Shown here piece after piece: positions 18,163-27,819 of a stretch of 64,000 nt of DNA. The notes below the pieces were generated by a model. It saw only the letters and a program-made list of their open reading frames with translations. It was not told the origin of the DNA and did not search any database. A program made the position numbers and the translations under genes. Positions within the stretch are counted from its first letter, which is position 1. Each line of letters opens with the position of its first letter. This stretch comes from DASQMT01 sp963835735. Lineage in GTDB: Bacteria; Actinomycetota; Thermoleophilia; Solirubrobacterales; Solirubrobacteraceae. The DNA is taken from assembly GCA_963835735.1 (NCBI GenBank), contig CAWIGP010000003.1, forward strand, positions 186,001-250,000, in the 5' to 3' direction.

Positions 18163-19040
18163 CCCGCTCCGGCTTCGTCGCGCTGGCGGGACGGCCGAAC
18201 GTCGGCAAGTCGACGCTGGTCAACGCGATGGTGGGCCGCAAGGTCGCGATCGTGTCCGACAAGCCGCAGACGACGCGGCGCGCGATCCGCGGCGTGGCGA
18301 CGCGCGACGACGTCCAGATCGTGCTGACCGACCTCCCGGGCGTGCAGCGCCCGCGCGACGAGCTGACCCGGCGGATGCAGCACCGCGTCGAGCAGGAGCT
18401 GGCCGAGGCCGACGCCGCGATGTTCGTCGTCAACGCCGACCAGGGGGTCGGCGGGCCGGGCGACCAGTGGATCGCCCAGGCGCTGGGCGGCGCGCGCGTG
18501 CCGGTGACGATCGCGGTCAACAAGGTCGACCGCACGTCGCACCCGCGCACCGTGGCGGCGCTGGCGGCCGCCGAGGCGCTCGGCCTCGACGCCGAGATCT
18601 TCCCCGTCTCCGCGCGCACCGGGAGCGGGGTGGAGGCGCTCGTGTCGCACCTGTCCGGACTGCTCCCCGCCGGTCCGTTCTACTTCCCGCCGGAGGAGAT
18701 CTCCGACCAGCCGGAGTCGGTGGTGCTCGCCGAGCTCGTGCGCGAGCAGGTGCTCGCGCGCACGCGCCAGGAGGTGCCGCACGCCGTCGAGGTCCAGGTC
18801 GAGGAGGTCGAGGAGCGCGCCGGGCTGATCACGGTGCGCGCGCTGCTGTGGGTCGAGACCGAGTCCCAGAAGGGGATCGTGATCGGGAGCGGCGGGCGCA
18901 TGATCAAGGCGATCGGGTCGGCCGCGCGGCGCGAGCTCGAGCGCCAGCTCGGCTCGCGCGTCCACCTCGACCTGTCGGTGCGCGTGCGCCGGTCCTGGCG
19001 CGCCGACGACGCGCTGCTGGACCGGCTCGGGATCACATGA
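18150..19040 (+). CDS. era: GTPase Era
   Basis: A 296-residue GTPase that binds the 3' end of 16S rRNA and assists 30S assembly. G motifs: GRPNVGKST (G1), TDLPG (G3), NKVD (G4), SARTG (G5). The C-terminal KH domain has the KGIVIGSGGRMIKAIGSAARRELE signature. It is preceded by ybeY and overlaps the following phosphotransferase gene (ATGA). Function and start (ATG within the end of ybeY) are secure. Confidence 0.96.
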   Translation: MDPVTRSGFVALAGRPNVGKSTLVNAMVGRKVAIVSDKPQTTRRAIRGVATRDDVQIVLTDLPGVQRPRDELTRRMQHRVEQELAEADAAMFVVNADQGVGGPGDQWIAQALGGARVPVTIAVNKVDRTSHPRTVAALAAAEALGLDAEIFPVSARTGSGVEALVSHLSGLLPAGPFYFPPEEISDQPESVVLAELVREQVLARTRQEVPHAVEVQVEEVEERAGLITVRALLWVETESQKGIVIGSGGRMIKAIGSAARRELERQLGSRVHLDLSVRVRRSWRADDALLDRLGIT

Positions 19041-19915
19041 TCGACGCGGCCCTGGCCCGCCGGCTGATCGCCAGCCAGTTCCCACAGTGGTCGGAATTGC
19101 CGATCTCGGCGGTCGAGCTCGACGGCTGGGACAACCGCACGTTCCGGCTCGGCCCCGAGCTCACCGTCCGGCTGCCGACGGGGAGCTGGTACGCCCAGCA
19201 GGTCGACAAGGAGCAGCGCTGGCTGCCGGTGCTCGCGCCGCAGCTCCCGCTGCCGATCCCGACGCCGGTGGGCCGCGGCCGGCCCGACCTCGGGTATCCG
19301 TACCCGTGGTCGGTGTACCGCTGGCTCGACGGCGTGCCCGCCTTGAAGGCCCCGATCGACGACCTGCCCGGCTTCGCGACGACCCTGGCCCGGTTCCTGG
19401 GAGCGCTGGGCCGCGTCGACGCCACCGGCGGGCCGGCGCCCGGACGGCACAACTTCTACCGCGGCGGCCCGCTGGCCACCTACGAGCAGGAGGCCTTCGA
19501 TGCGATCGAAGCGCTCGGGGACGAGGTTCCCCGCGACGCCGTCGAGCGGGTCTGGGCCGACGCCATGGCCACGTCGTGGAACCGTCCGCCGGTGTGGTTC
19601 CACGGTGATGTCGCGACCGGGAATCTGCTGATCCGTGACGGCCGGCTGGCGGCGGTGCTCGACTTCGGTTCGTCCGGCGTCGGCGATCCCGCGTGCGACA
19701 CCGTCATCGCCTGGACGTTTCTGTCGGGCACGGCCCGGGACCGGTTCCGCTCCGAGCTCGATGTCGATCCGGGCACGTGGTCGCGCGGCCGCGGCTGGGG
19801 CCTTTGGAAGGCGCTGATCTCGCTGGTCGGGCATCTCGAGAACGACTCTCCGGACGCCGCACTGGCCCGGCGCGACATCGAGCAGATCCTGGCCGACCAC
19901 GCGCAGGACCGCTGA
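19037..19915 (+). CDS. Aminoglycoside phosphotransferase family protein
   Basis: A 292-residue kinase-like protein of the APH superfamily. The N-lobe segment ELDGWDNRTFRLG is followed by WSVYRWLDG, the catalytic loop WFHGDVATGNLLI (HGD, with the downstream Asn) and the metal-binding ldFG equivalent AVLDFGSSGVGDPACD. Family members phosphorylate aminoglycosides, macrolides or small metabolites; nothing here identifies the substrate, and many chromosomal copies are not resistance genes. It overlaps the era stop, so it is the last gene of the phoH-ybeY-era unit. Confidence 0.85.
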   Translation: MIDAALARRLIASQFPQWSELPISAVELDGWDNRTFRLGPELTVRLPTGSWYAQQVDKEQRWLPVLAPQLPLPIPTPVGRGRPDLGYPYPWSVYRWLDGVPALKAPIDDLPGFATTLARFLGALGRVDATGGPAPGRHNFYRGGPLATYEQEAFDAIEALGDEVPRDAVERVWADAMATSWNRPPVWFHGDVATGNLLIRDGRLAAVLDFGSSGVGDPACDTVIAWTFLSGTARDRFRSELDVDPGTWSRGRGWGLWKALISLVGHLENDSPDAALARRDIEQILADHAQDR

Positions 19916-20008
19916 CGGTAGTTCCCGTCGGTCGTCAGCCGACCGTGACGGCGCGCTCGGCGCCTACGCCGCCGGCCGGATCGCTTCGCTGCTGTCAACG
20001 CGGTGAGC

Positions 20009-21878
20009 TCAGACCCCGAACTCGTCCAGCCGTTCGGCGACGATGATCCGCGCCGCGGCCTGGATCAGCGCCAGGTGCGAGAACGCCTGGGGGAAGTTCC
20101 CAAGGTGCCGGCCCGTGGACGTGTCGTACTCCTCGGCGAACAGCCCGAGCGGCGAGGCGATCCGCAGGAGACGCTCCATCATGTCGCGCGCCCGCTGCTG
20201 CTCGTCGACGATCGCGAGCGCGCTCACGAGCCAGAACGAGCAGATCAGGAAGCTGCCCTCCTTGCCCGACAGACCGTCGTCGGTCTCGTCGGTGCGGTAG
20301 CGCAGCACGTAGCCGTCCTCGGTCAGGTCGGAGTCGATCGCGTCGACGGACTTGCGCAGCCGCTCGTCGTCGCCCGGCAGGAAGCCGAACGGGCCCGCGA
20401 GCAGCGTCGAGGCGTCGAGCGCGTCGGTGTCGTAGTGCTGGCGGAGCACGCCGTCGCGGATGCCGTGGTCGAGGATGTCGGCGTGGATCTCCTCGGCGGT
20501 GCGCGCGCCAGCCCGACTCGAGCGCCGGGTCGCCGCCCATCGCGGCCAGCCTGGCGGCGCGGTCGAGCGCCACCCAGCACATCAGCTTCGACGAGACGTA
20601 GTGCTGCGGGTCGCCGCGCGCCTCCCAGATGCCCTGGTCGGGCTCGCGCCAGACGCGGCCGGCGCACTCGGCCTGGGCCTGGACGATCGGCCACAGCCGC
20701 CGCGGAAGGCGACCGCTGCGCTGCGTGTGCAGCAGGATCGAGTCGAGCACGGCGCCGTAGACGTCGTTCTGGCGCTGGTTGAACGCGCCGTTGCCGATCC
20801 GGACGGGCCGGGCGCCCGCGTATCCCGACAGCTCGTCGCGCGTCGACTCAGTCAGGTCGCGGCGCCCGTCGATCCCGTACATGATCTGGAGCCCGCCGTC
20901 CTCGTTCGGCTCGATGTCGGCGACGAACTGCATGAACTCGTCCGCCTCCCAGTCGAGGTTGAGGAAGTGCAGCGCCTGCAGGGTGAATGTCGTGTCGCGC
21001 ATCCACGTGTAGCGGTAGTCCCAGTTGCGCTCGCCGCCCGGGGTCTCGGGGAGCGAGGTGGTCAGTGCCGCCACGGTCGCGCCGGTCGGCATGTAGGTGA
21101 GCCCCTTGACCACCAGCGCCGAGCGCTGAATGTGCTCGCGGAAGCGGTGATCGGCCTGCCGCCCCCGGGCGAGCCAGCCGCGCCAGAAGCGGCTGGTGGC
21201 GGCGAGACGGGAGTTCGCGTCGTCGATGTCCTGGGGCGACGCGAGCCCGTCCTCCCACGACAGCGAGCAGAACGCCTGCTCGCCCTGCGTGAGGACGTGG
21301 CGCGCGCGCACCCGGTCGGCCTCGACGCCGAGCGCCAGGTCGGAGCTCAGCCGCACGGTCACTCCGGCCCCGGCGGCGTCGGCCGCATGGCGGTCGTCGC
21401 CGACCATCGTCCACTCGCCGGGCGTGCGCCCGTAGTCGAAGTCCGGCTCGCAGACCAGCTCGAGCTCCACCTCGCCCTCGAGGCACAGCGCCACCCGTAC
21501 GAGCAGGTGCTCGGCGTCCTCGTCCGCCGGCGGACGGGTGTGCGGCGTCACGCGGTCGTCGCCGCGCGTCGGGCCGATGGTCAGCGCGTCGCGCACGATC
21601 AGCCAGCCTGTCGGCGTGTGCCAGGTGGTGGCCAGGATGTTCGTGCCCGGCTCGTAGATGCGCGTCGTCGGCACGTTGATCCCGTACGGCGCGAACCGGA
21701 AGCTGCCCGCCTGGCGGTCGAGCAGGGTCCCGAACACGCTCGGGGAGTCAAAGCGCGGCACGCACAGCCAGTCGATCGCGCCGTCGGGGGCGACGAGCGC
21801 GCCCGTGTGGCAGTTCGAGAGGAACGCGTACTCCGCGATCGGCGGGAACGGCGACGGTGCGGCGGCGCTCGGGCTCAC
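20009..21878 (-). CDS. Glycoside hydrolase family 15 protein (apparent frameshift)
   Basis: Glucoamylase or trehalase-like (alpha/alpha)6-barrel enzyme, about 623 residues when repaired. The N-terminal beta domain begins with the family motif IAEYAFLSNCHTGALVAPDGAIDWLCVPRFDSP (residues about 14-46, spread here over two blocks); the catalytic part has ERNWDYRYTWMRD, GIWEARGDPQHYVSSK (general-acid region) and near the end GLFAEEYD (general-base region). The frame breaks at about 20500-20508 in a GC dinucleotide run: upstream it reads ALESGW, downstream AEEIHADILDHG in another frame. Adding two bases or removing one restores the protein. It probably hydrolyses alpha-glucosidic bonds. Confidence 0.85.
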
Positions 21879-21920
21879 GGCGCGAGCGCCTCCGCAACCA
21901 GTTCCATCGCCGGGACAGTA

Positions 21921-23399
21921 CTAGCGGCGCTGGATCTCGTACACCGCGTTTCGTGACAGCGAGACGACGTAGAGCGTCTCGTCCGGGCTCGACTGCACGT
22001 CCGGCGTCACGCCGAAGTTCTCGCCGAACAGCAGCGACTCGCTCTCGGTCACGTCGTACTTGGACAGGTTGTCCGCGACGCCGTCGCGCAGGCGGCGGTC
22101 GTCGAAGTCGAACCCGCGGCGGCTCTTGTCGAGCTCGAGCCGGAACAGGTTCCCGCTGACGAGCGCCGCGCGCGCCGAGCCGACGAAGAAGTCGCCGTCG
22201 TAGCGGCGCCCCAGGCCGTCACCGTGCAGGAACGCGATCCCGCCCGGCGCGACCTCGAACTTCCACGCGATCTCAGGATCGCTGAAGCGCGAGCCGGGGA
22301 GCCTGAACAGGCGCGCGAGCGCCTCCTTCGGCGTGGCGGCGATGTTCTCCGGGCTCCAGCGGATCTGCTGCAGGCCGAAGTAGCCGTTGGGCGCCTGCGG
22401 GTCGATGCCCGTCCGCGTGTCGGTCTCGATCGCGCGGAACTGCGCGACGCGCTCGGCCGGGCCCATGATCTGCGTCCAGCCGGAGTTGAAGCCGGCCTCG
22501 ACGCGGTTGATCTCCGAGAAGCTGTCGTCGCCGTTCTCCTGTTCCCACAGGTGGCCGGAGTACGGGTCGAACGTCATCCCGAACGAGTTGCGCATGCCGT
22601 ACCCGTAGAGCCGCTTGAGGTTCGCCCCGACCTGGCCGCCGCGCTCGGCGCCCTCGCGGTAGAACGGGTTGTCGCGCGGCGCGGTGCCGTCGTCGTTGAG
22701 GCGCAGGATCACGCCCGTCAGGTGCTCGTTGTCCGGATCCGGACCGCCGAACTGGTCGTCCTCGATCCCCTCGCCGAACGGCCCGTCGATCAGGTTCTGC
22801 GTCTGGCCGCGGCGCCCGGTGTCGCCCGTGATCGAGTAGAGCTTGCCGTCGGGGCCGAAGCGGATGACTCCGCCGTTGTGGTTGCCGCGCAGCGGCTGGC
22901 CGGCGTCGGACTGGAACGCCCGGAAGCGGCGGATCGGACGGTCGAACGTGAGCGTCGCGCCGTTCCACGTGTAGCGGTCGATGCGGTTGCCCATCACCGG
23001 CACGTCGTCGAGCGCCGTGCTGTCGGCGCCCGACAGCGTCTCGGACCAGAACAGGTAGACCCAGCCGTTCTGCTTGAAGCGCGGGTGCAGCGCGATGCCC
23101 AGCAGCCCGCGCTCGGACGCAGAGTTGACCGCCAGGTCGAGCACCGTCCCGGTGACGACGCCGTCCTGCACGCGCTTGACCCTGCCGGTGGCCTTCTCCA
23201 GCACGAGGAAGTCGTCGTCGTCGAGGAACGCGACGCCGATCGGCTGCTCGAGCCCGGACACGACCGAGCGGACCTCGAGCGCCGGGTCCCTTACGGTCGG
23301 CTCCTGCGCCTGAGCCTGCGCCTGTGCCGCGAGCGTGACCGCCCCGGCGAGCACGACAGGCACGACCGCCCGCCGGAGCACGTGTCTACGCGGTCCCAT
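21921..23399 (-). CDS. Secreted PQQ-dependent sugar dehydrogenase-like protein
   Basis: A 492-residue exported beta-propeller protein of the glucose/sorbosone dehydrogenase family. A Sec signal peptide (about 1-31, VVLAGAVTLAAQAQAQAQ) is followed by GLEQPIGVAFLDDDDFLVLEK, ERGLLGIALHPRF, GGVIRFGPDGKLYSITGDTG, YGYGMRNSFGMTFDP and WEQENGDDSFSEINRVEAGFNSGW, which hold the expected His/Arg/Asp positions for sugar and PQQ binding in relatives. Activity with PQQ is inferred. The start is the ATG at 23399 after a purine-rich AGGGGG. It lies 24 bases after the PH-domain gene and 42 before the GH15 gene, all on the minus strand. Confidence 0.88.
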   Translation of the reverse strand: MGPRRHVLRRAVVPVVLAGAVTLAAQAQAQAQEPTVRDPALEVRSVVSGLEQPIGVAFLDDDDFLVLEKATGRVKRVQDGVVTGTVLDLAVNSASERGLLGIALHPRFKQNGWVYLFWSETLSGADSTALDDVPVMGNRIDRYTWNGATLTFDRPIRRFRAFQSDAGQPLRGNHNGGVIRFGPDGKLYSITGDTGRRGQTQNLIDGPFGEGIEDDQFGGPDPDNEHLTGVILRLNDDGTAPRDNPFYREGAERGGQVGANLKRLYGYGMRNSFGMTFDPYSGHLWEQENGDDSFSEINRVEAGFNSGWTQIMGPAERVAQFRAIETDTRTGIDPQAPNGYFGLQQIRWSPENIAATPKEALARLFRLPGSRFSDPEIAWKFEVAPGGIAFLHGDGLGRRYDGDFFVGSARAALVSGNLFRLELDKSRRGFDFDDRRLRDGVADNLSKYDVTESESLLFGENFGVTPDVQSSPDETLYVVSLSRNAVYEIQRR

Positions 23400-23423
23400 C
23401 CTGTACCCCCTGCAGTTCGTGGA

Positions 23424-24989
23424 CTACGGACTCCGGGCCGTACGCGCAGGTGGTGCAGCAGGTTCAGCCGACACGACTTCTTCACGGCGCAGGCCGTCGA
23501 ACAGCCGGGCCGCGACCGGCGCGTCGAGGTGCCGTACCCGGGCGCGCGTCGCCGCGCCCACGCGCACCTCCAGGTCGGCGAGCCGCACCCTGCGCTGCAG
23601 CACGGTCTGACGCGTCCCGTGCTGCTGGAGCCGGGCGGCGGGCGCGAGCACGGTCGTGCGGGCGAGGCGGCGGAAGCGCACCGCGAGGCGCCGGTCGTCC
23701 AGCCTCCACCCGGCGGCGTGCCAGAGCGCAGCGCCGTACGCGGCGGCGGGCAGCACCGCCAGCAACGGCCACGGCGCGACGTCCGGGAACGCGATGCACG
23801 CGGCGCCGCCGAGCGCGAGCAGCAGCGCGGCGGGCGGCAGCACGTAGCGCCGCAGCGCGCGGCGCGGCGGGCCGTGCAGGCCGTCGATCCCGTCGGCCAG
23901 CTCGGGCAGCAGCGCGGCCAGGAACGGCTCGACCTCGGCGCGGCGCAGCAGCGGGAAGAGCGTCTGCGCGGCCGCGGCCTCGCGCGCGTAGCCCGCCACC
24001 TCCGCACGCACGGTCGCGAGTCCGAACGGCGCGCGCAGCACGCCCTCGACGACGCGCACCGCCTGCACGCGCGCGACCGGCACGGTCGCCTCGCGGCGGG
24101 CGAGCAGCCCGCGCCGCACGCGCAGCCGGTCGCCGTCGCGCGCGATCGTGAAACCGGCGAATGCCATCACCGCGCCCGCGATCGACAACAGCCACGCGAG
24201 CAGGAGCACCGCGCCGCCTGCCAATACCCATTCGGGCGCGGAGTGCGGGACGAGCCGCATCCCGTCGCGGCCGGCGCTCTCGATGTCTCCTCCCCACAGC
24301 TCGTCGCCGATCTGCGGGACCGCCGCCAGCAGCGGCAGCAGCACGCCGACCTGGCCTGCTGTGAGCGCCGCGAGGAGCAGCTCCCGGCGCCCGAGCCGGC
24401 GCTCGACCAGCGGGGCCGGCGCCGCGTCGGCGGACGCGACCCGCCCGCGCACCGCGTCGCGCAGCAGCTCGACGTCGGCCGGACTGACGGCCGGGAGCGT
24501 GATCTCGGCCTCGCGCGCGCCGCCGGCCGTCTGGACCTGGACGCCGCGCACGCCGAACAGCCGCTGCAACGGGCCGTGCACCGTGTCGATCGCCTGCACG
24601 CGCCCGAGCGGGATGTCGGTCTCCTTCTCGGACAGCAGGCCGGTGCGGAGCCGGATCCTGCCCTCGCCGATCGACCAGCGCGTGGTGCTCCAGCGGACGT
24701 AGCCGGCGATCACCGCGATGACCGCGCCGATCACGGCGTACACGACGGCGCGCACGATCGGCTGCCCGCCGCCGCCGCCGAACACGGTCGCCACGAAAGC
24801 GATCCCCAGCGGCAGCGCGAGCTCGCGCAGTGACCCGACGCCGAGCACCGCGATCCCGGCCGGGTGCAGCCGTCGCGGCGCGACCGTCTGCGAGGGCTCG
24901 GCGCCGGCCGCGCGCTCCTCGCCCGCCTCCGGCGGCTCGGCGCCGGCCGCGCGCTCCTCGCCCGCCTCCGGCGGCTCCTCAGAGCTCAT
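23424..24989 (-). CDS. PH domain-containing membrane protein (YdbT-like)
   Basis: A 521-residue membrane protein with several bacterial PH (bPH2) domains separated by hydrophobic segments. After an acidic N-terminal tail of about 35 residues made of two copies of EPPEAGEERAAGA, it has TM pairs near 50-90, a bPH2 block (TRWSIGEGRIRLRTGLLSEKETDIPLGRVQAIDTVHGPLQRLFGVRGVQVQTAGG), further TM pairs and two more degenerate bPH2 blocks. It resembles YdbT of Bacillus, which pairs with YdbS; that pair has been linked to bacteriocin resistance, but the function here is not known. It overlaps the ydbS-like gene by 11 bases. Confidence 0.85.
   Translation of the reverse strand: MSSEEPPEAGEERAAGAEPPEAGEERAAGAEPSQTVAPRRLHPAGIAVLGVGSLRELALPLGIAFVATVFGGGGGQPIVRAVVYAVIGAVIAVIAGYVRWSTTRWSIGEGRIRLRTGLLSEKETDIPLGRVQAIDTVHGPLQRLFGVRGVQVQTAGGAREAEITLPAVSPADVELLRDAVRGRVASADAAPAPLVERRLGRRELLLAALTAGQVGVLLPLLAAVPQIGDELWGGDIESAGRDGMRLVPHSAPEWVLAGGAVLLLAWLLSIAGAVMAFAGFTIARDGDRLRVRRGLLARREATVPVARVQAVRVVEGVLRAPFGLATVRAEVAGYAREAAAAQTLFPLLRRAEVEPFLAALLPELADGIDGLHGPPRRALRRYVLPPAALLLALGGAACIAFPDVAPWPLLAVLPAAAYGAALWHAAGWRLDDRRLAVRFRRLARTTVLAPAARLQQHGTRQTVLQRRVRLADLEVRVGAATRARVRHLDAPVAARLFDGLRREEVVSAEPAAPPARTARSP
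24895..24977. repeat. 39-base tandem duplication in the YdbT-like gene
   Basis: Two identical 39-base units start at 24895 and 24934 and are in frame, giving the duplicated EPPEAGEERAAGA tail. The five bases after the second unit continue the repeat. Confidence 0.9.
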
Positions 24990-25458
24990 CGGCCGTCCGC
25001 GCCAGCGCCGCGATCCGGTCGCGCACCTGCGCCGCCTCCTCCACCGTCAGCGCGGGGATCTCGTTCGCTCCCGCCGCCGTGTGGAACACGACTGTCGCGA
25101 GCCCGAGCGCCTGCTGCAGCAGGTCGCGCTTCGTGTCGACGTGCTGCACGCGCAGCATCGGCACCAGCGTGCGCGTGACCGCGATCGTGCCGCGCCGGAT
25201 GTCGATCTCCTGCTCGCGCACCTCCCAGCGCCAGCGGCGCCAGCGCAGCTCCGGCACGAGCCCGATCGTCACCACGCCGACCGCGAGCGCGGCCGCCCAG
25301 CCGAGCAGCGCCCACGTGCCGCCGGCCGTGCTCTGCACGATGGTCGCGGCGATCAACGCGACGACCGTCGTCACGAGCCCTTCGATCCGCCACAGCACGC
25401 GCGCGGCCGGGGCGAGCGTCCGTGACGGCTCCGGGGTGACGGTCGGCACCATGCGCAT
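24979..25458 (-). CDS. PH domain-containing protein (YdbS-like)
   Basis: A 159-residue protein with two hydrophobic segments (about 25-45 and 47-68) followed by one bPH2 domain (VREQEIDIRRGTIAVTRTLVPMLRVQHVDTKRDLLQQALGLATVVFHTAAG). It is the small partner of the YdbS-YdbT pair. The start is the ATG at 25458; an ATG two codons later (25452) would sit at a more typical distance from a TACCGT box just upstream. The function is unknown. Confidence 0.85.
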   Translation of the reverse strand: MRMVPTVTPEPSRTLAPAARVLWRIEGLVTTVVALIAATIVQSTAGGTWALLGWAAALAVGVVTIGLVPELRWRRWRWEVREQEIDIRRGTIAVTRTLVPMLRVQHVDTKRDLLQQALGLATVVFHTAAGANEIPALTVEEAAQVRDRIAALARTADEL

Positions 25459-25479
25459 GGCACGGTAGCCGGGCGCGCG

Positions 25480-26841
25480 TCAGAGCTTCTTGCCCGGGTT
25501 CATCACACCGCGCGGGTCGAACGCCGCCTTGATCGATCGCTGCATGGCGGCGACCGGCACAGACCAGCCGGCCCGGCCGCGCTTGAGCGTCCCGAGCCCG
25601 TGCTCGCCGGAGACCGTGCCGCCGAGCTCGAGCGCGAGCGCGAACAGCTCCACCGCGGCGCGCTCGGCGCGCTCGAGTACACCGTCGTCGCCGGGCGCGA
25701 CGAGGAACGAGGAGTGCAGGTTGCCGTCGCCGGCGTGGCCCCAGCTGACCGCGTCGAGATCGTGCCGCGCGCCGATCTCGAGCGTGCCGCGGATCGCATC
25801 GCCGAGCCGCTCGAGCGGAACGGCGACGTCCTCGGAGACCTTGGCGCCGAGCTTGCCGCGCACCGCGAGCGAGACGCCGTCGCGCCAGCGCCACAGCGGC
25901 GCCGGGTCGGGCGCACCCACGGCGAGCGCGCCGCTGCCCAGCACGTCGAGCAGCTCTGCGCGGAGTCTGGCGGCCTCCGCGGCGCTTCCGTCGGCTTCGG
26001 CGAGGACGGCGAACCCGGCGCCGGCGGGGACGTCGCCCGGGTAGGCGGGGCCGGCGATCGCGAGCGCGCCGCCGTCGAGGTACTCCAGCGCAGCCGCGAC
26101 GATGCCCGAGCCGACGACCGCCTCGATCGCCGCGCAGCCCGCTTCGGCGTCCGGGTAGAACGCGACCACCGGCAGCGTCGCCTCCGGCGCCGGCAGCAGG
26201 CGCAGGAAGACCGACGTGATCACCGCGAGCGTGCCCTCGGAGCCGACCAGCAGCCCGCGCAGGTCGTAGCCGGCGACGTCCTTGCGCACCGGCCCGCCGG
26301 CGCGCATGAGCTCGCCGGACGCGAGCACCGCCTCCAGGCCCGTGACCCAGTGGCCGGTGACTCCGTACTTGAACGCGTGCGGACCACCGGCGTTGGTGGC
26401 GACGTTGCCGCCGATGTGCGACTGCTCGGCGGCGCCTGGGTCCGGCGGGAACACGAGGCCGTTCTCGTTCGCGCGGCGATGGACGTCGCGGGTCCGCACG
26501 CCCGCCTCGACCTCTGTCCGCCACTGCAGCGGGTCGAACGAGCGGACGCGGACGAGCCGCTCGGTGCCGACCACTACACCGCCGTCCGGCACGCAGCCGC
26601 CGGCGAGCCCGGTCCCGCCTCCGCGCGGCACGATTGCGACGCCGCGCTCCGAGCACCAGGCGACGACCGCGGCGACCTCCTCCGCCGTGCGCGGCAGCGC
26701 GACGGCGTCGGCGTGGCCGCGTATGCCGCGCGACTCGGTCGCATCGGCGAGATAGGCGGCCGTCGTGCCGGGCAGCACCTGCGCAGCGCCGACCAGGTCG
26801 ACCAGGTCGCGCTCGATCGCGGTGACGGCGCCGGCGGTCAC
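25480..26841 (-). CDS. FAD-binding oxidase, GlcD/D-lactate dehydrogenase family
   Basis: A 453-residue flavoprotein of the VAO superfamily. The FAD-binding domain spans about 25-215, with VAIVPRGGGTGLAGGCVPDGGVVV and HIGGNVATNAGGPHAFKYG; the FAD-oxidase C-terminal domain has SWGHAGDGNLHSSF and near the end SGEHGLGTLKRG. It would oxidise a 2-hydroxy acid such as glycolate or D-lactate; the substrate is not determined. The start is the GTG at 26841, overlapping the stop of the MarR-GNAT gene (GTGA), so the two are co-transcribed. The frame extends further upstream but there shadows the MarR-GNAT gene. Confidence 0.88.
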   Translation of the reverse strand: MTAGAVTAIERDLVDLVGAAQVLPGTTAAYLADATESRGIRGHADAVALPRTAEEVAAVVAWCSERGVAIVPRGGGTGLAGGCVPDGGVVVGTERLVRVRSFDPLQWRTEVEAGVRTRDVHRRANENGLVFPPDPGAAEQSHIGGNVATNAGGPHAFKYGVTGHWVTGLEAVLASGELMRAGGPVRKDVAGYDLRGLLVGSEGTLAVITSVFLRLLPAPEATLPVVAFYPDAEAGCAAIEAVVGSGIVAAALEYLDGGALAIAGPAYPGDVPAGAGFAVLAEADGSAAEAARLRAELLDVLGSGALAVGAPDPAPLWRWRDGVSLAVRGKLGAKVSEDVAVPLERLGDAIRGTLEIGARHDLDAVSWGHAGDGNLHSSFLVAPGDDGVLERAERAAVELFALALELGGTVSGEHGLGTLKRGRAGWSVPVAAMQRSIKAAFDPRGVMNPGKKL

Positions 26842-27773
26842 CTCCGGCCCGCCGGGACGCGCCCGATCGCGAGCGACCACGTTTGGCCCACCAGGTCGTG
26901 CCCGAACGAGCGGTGCGGCTCTTCGTCGACCAGCTCGAAGCCCGCGCGCTCGTAGATCCGACGCGCGTGCACGAGCGTGTCGTTCGTCCACAGCCTCAGC
27001 TCGCGGTAGCCGGCGCCGCGCGCGAACGCGATGCATTCGCCGACGAGCCGCGCCCCGAGCCCGAGGCCGCGCGCCCGCGGCTCGACCAGCAGCAGCCGCA
27101 GCTTGGCGACCTCTTCGTCCTGACGCACACACAGCACGCAGCCCGCGGCGACGCCGTCGACCTCGGCGATCCACACCGCCTCACGCGCGGGGTCGTGCTG
27201 CTCGGCGTAGTCGGCGACTATGCGGGCCACGTACGCCTCGAAGTCGGCGTTCCAGCCGTATTCGTCGCCGTAGAGCTCGCCGTGGCGCTGCACGATCCAG
27301 CCGAGCTCGCCGGCGCGCGGCCCGCGCACCACGACGGCGGGCGCGGTCTCGGCGCCGTCGAGCAACCGGCGCACGTCGCCCAGCGCCGCCACCAGCCGGT
27401 GTCGCTCCGTCGCGCTCAGCCGGGCAACCTGGGCACCGGTCTCCTCTGCGGAGCGCCGGTCGAGCAGCGCGAACTCAGCCGCGCCGGACTCGGTGAGCCG
27501 CGCGAGCTGGCGCCGGCCGTCGGAAGCCGAGCGCTCGCGCGCGACCAGCCCGCGGCGCTCGAGCCGCGCGAGCAGGCGGCTCAGGTGGCCGGCGTCGATG
27601 CGCATCCGTTCGCGCAGCGCCGCGACCTCGACCTGCTCGTCCTGGCCGAGCTCGAACAGCACGCGCGCCTCGGCCAGGGTGTGGGGCGTGGCCAGGAAGC
27701 GCGGCCCGAGCATCCCCAGCCGACCGGTGTAGAAGCGGCTGAAAGCGCGCAGCTCGGCGACGGCATCCGACAT
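26838..27773 (-). CDS. MarR-GNAT bifunctional regulator/acetyltransferase
   Basis: A 311-residue fusion. The N-terminal MarR winged helix spans about 1-145 (TLAEARVLFEL, MRIDAGHLSRLLARLERRGLVARERSASDGRRQLARLT), followed by a GNAT N-acetyltransferase domain (about 150-305: LGWIVQRHGELYGDEYGWNADFEAYVARI, LRLLLVEPRARGLGLGARLVGECIAFARGAGY, YERAGFELVDEEPH) with the acetyl-CoA loop RARGLGLGARL. Such fusions are known; targets vary. Two palindromes immediately upstream are candidate self-operators. It is co-transcribed with the GlcD-like oxidase, which it may regulate. Confidence 0.9.
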   Translation of the reverse strand: MSDAVAELRAFSRFYTGRLGMLGPRFLATPHTLAEARVLFELGQDEQVEVAALRERMRIDAGHLSRLLARLERRGLVARERSASDGRRQLARLTESGAAEFALLDRRSAEETGAQVARLSATERHRLVAALGDVRRLLDGAETAPAVVVRGPRAGELGWIVQRHGELYGDEYGWNADFEAYVARIVADYAEQHDPAREAVWIAEVDGVAAGCVLCVRQDEEVAKLRLLLVEPRARGLGLGARLVGECIAFARGAGYRELRLWTNDTLVHARRIYERAGFELVDEEPHRSFGHDLVGQTWSLAIGRVPAGRR

Positions 27774-27776
27774 CGT

Positions 27777-27810
27777 TTGACACTGTCAACGAAATCGTTG
27801 CCGTTGTCAA
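27777..27810 (-). promoter_or_regulatory. Candidate operator and promoter of the MarR-GNAT unit
   Basis: Two perfect palindromes overlap by three bases: TTGACA-C-TGTCAA (27777-27789) and CAACGA-AA-TCGTTG (27787-27800). On the minus strand a TTGACA at 27805-27810 sits 17 bases before GACAGT (27782-27787), a plausible -35/-10 pair, so the palindromes cover the promoter as expected for MarR autoregulation. Confidence 0.55.
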
Positions 27811-27819
27811 GGATGTGGA

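Noticed and set aside
20009..20449. A separate gene starting MLRQHYDTDALDAS
   Set aside because: It is the C-terminal part of the GH15 enzyme after a frameshift, not an independent gene.
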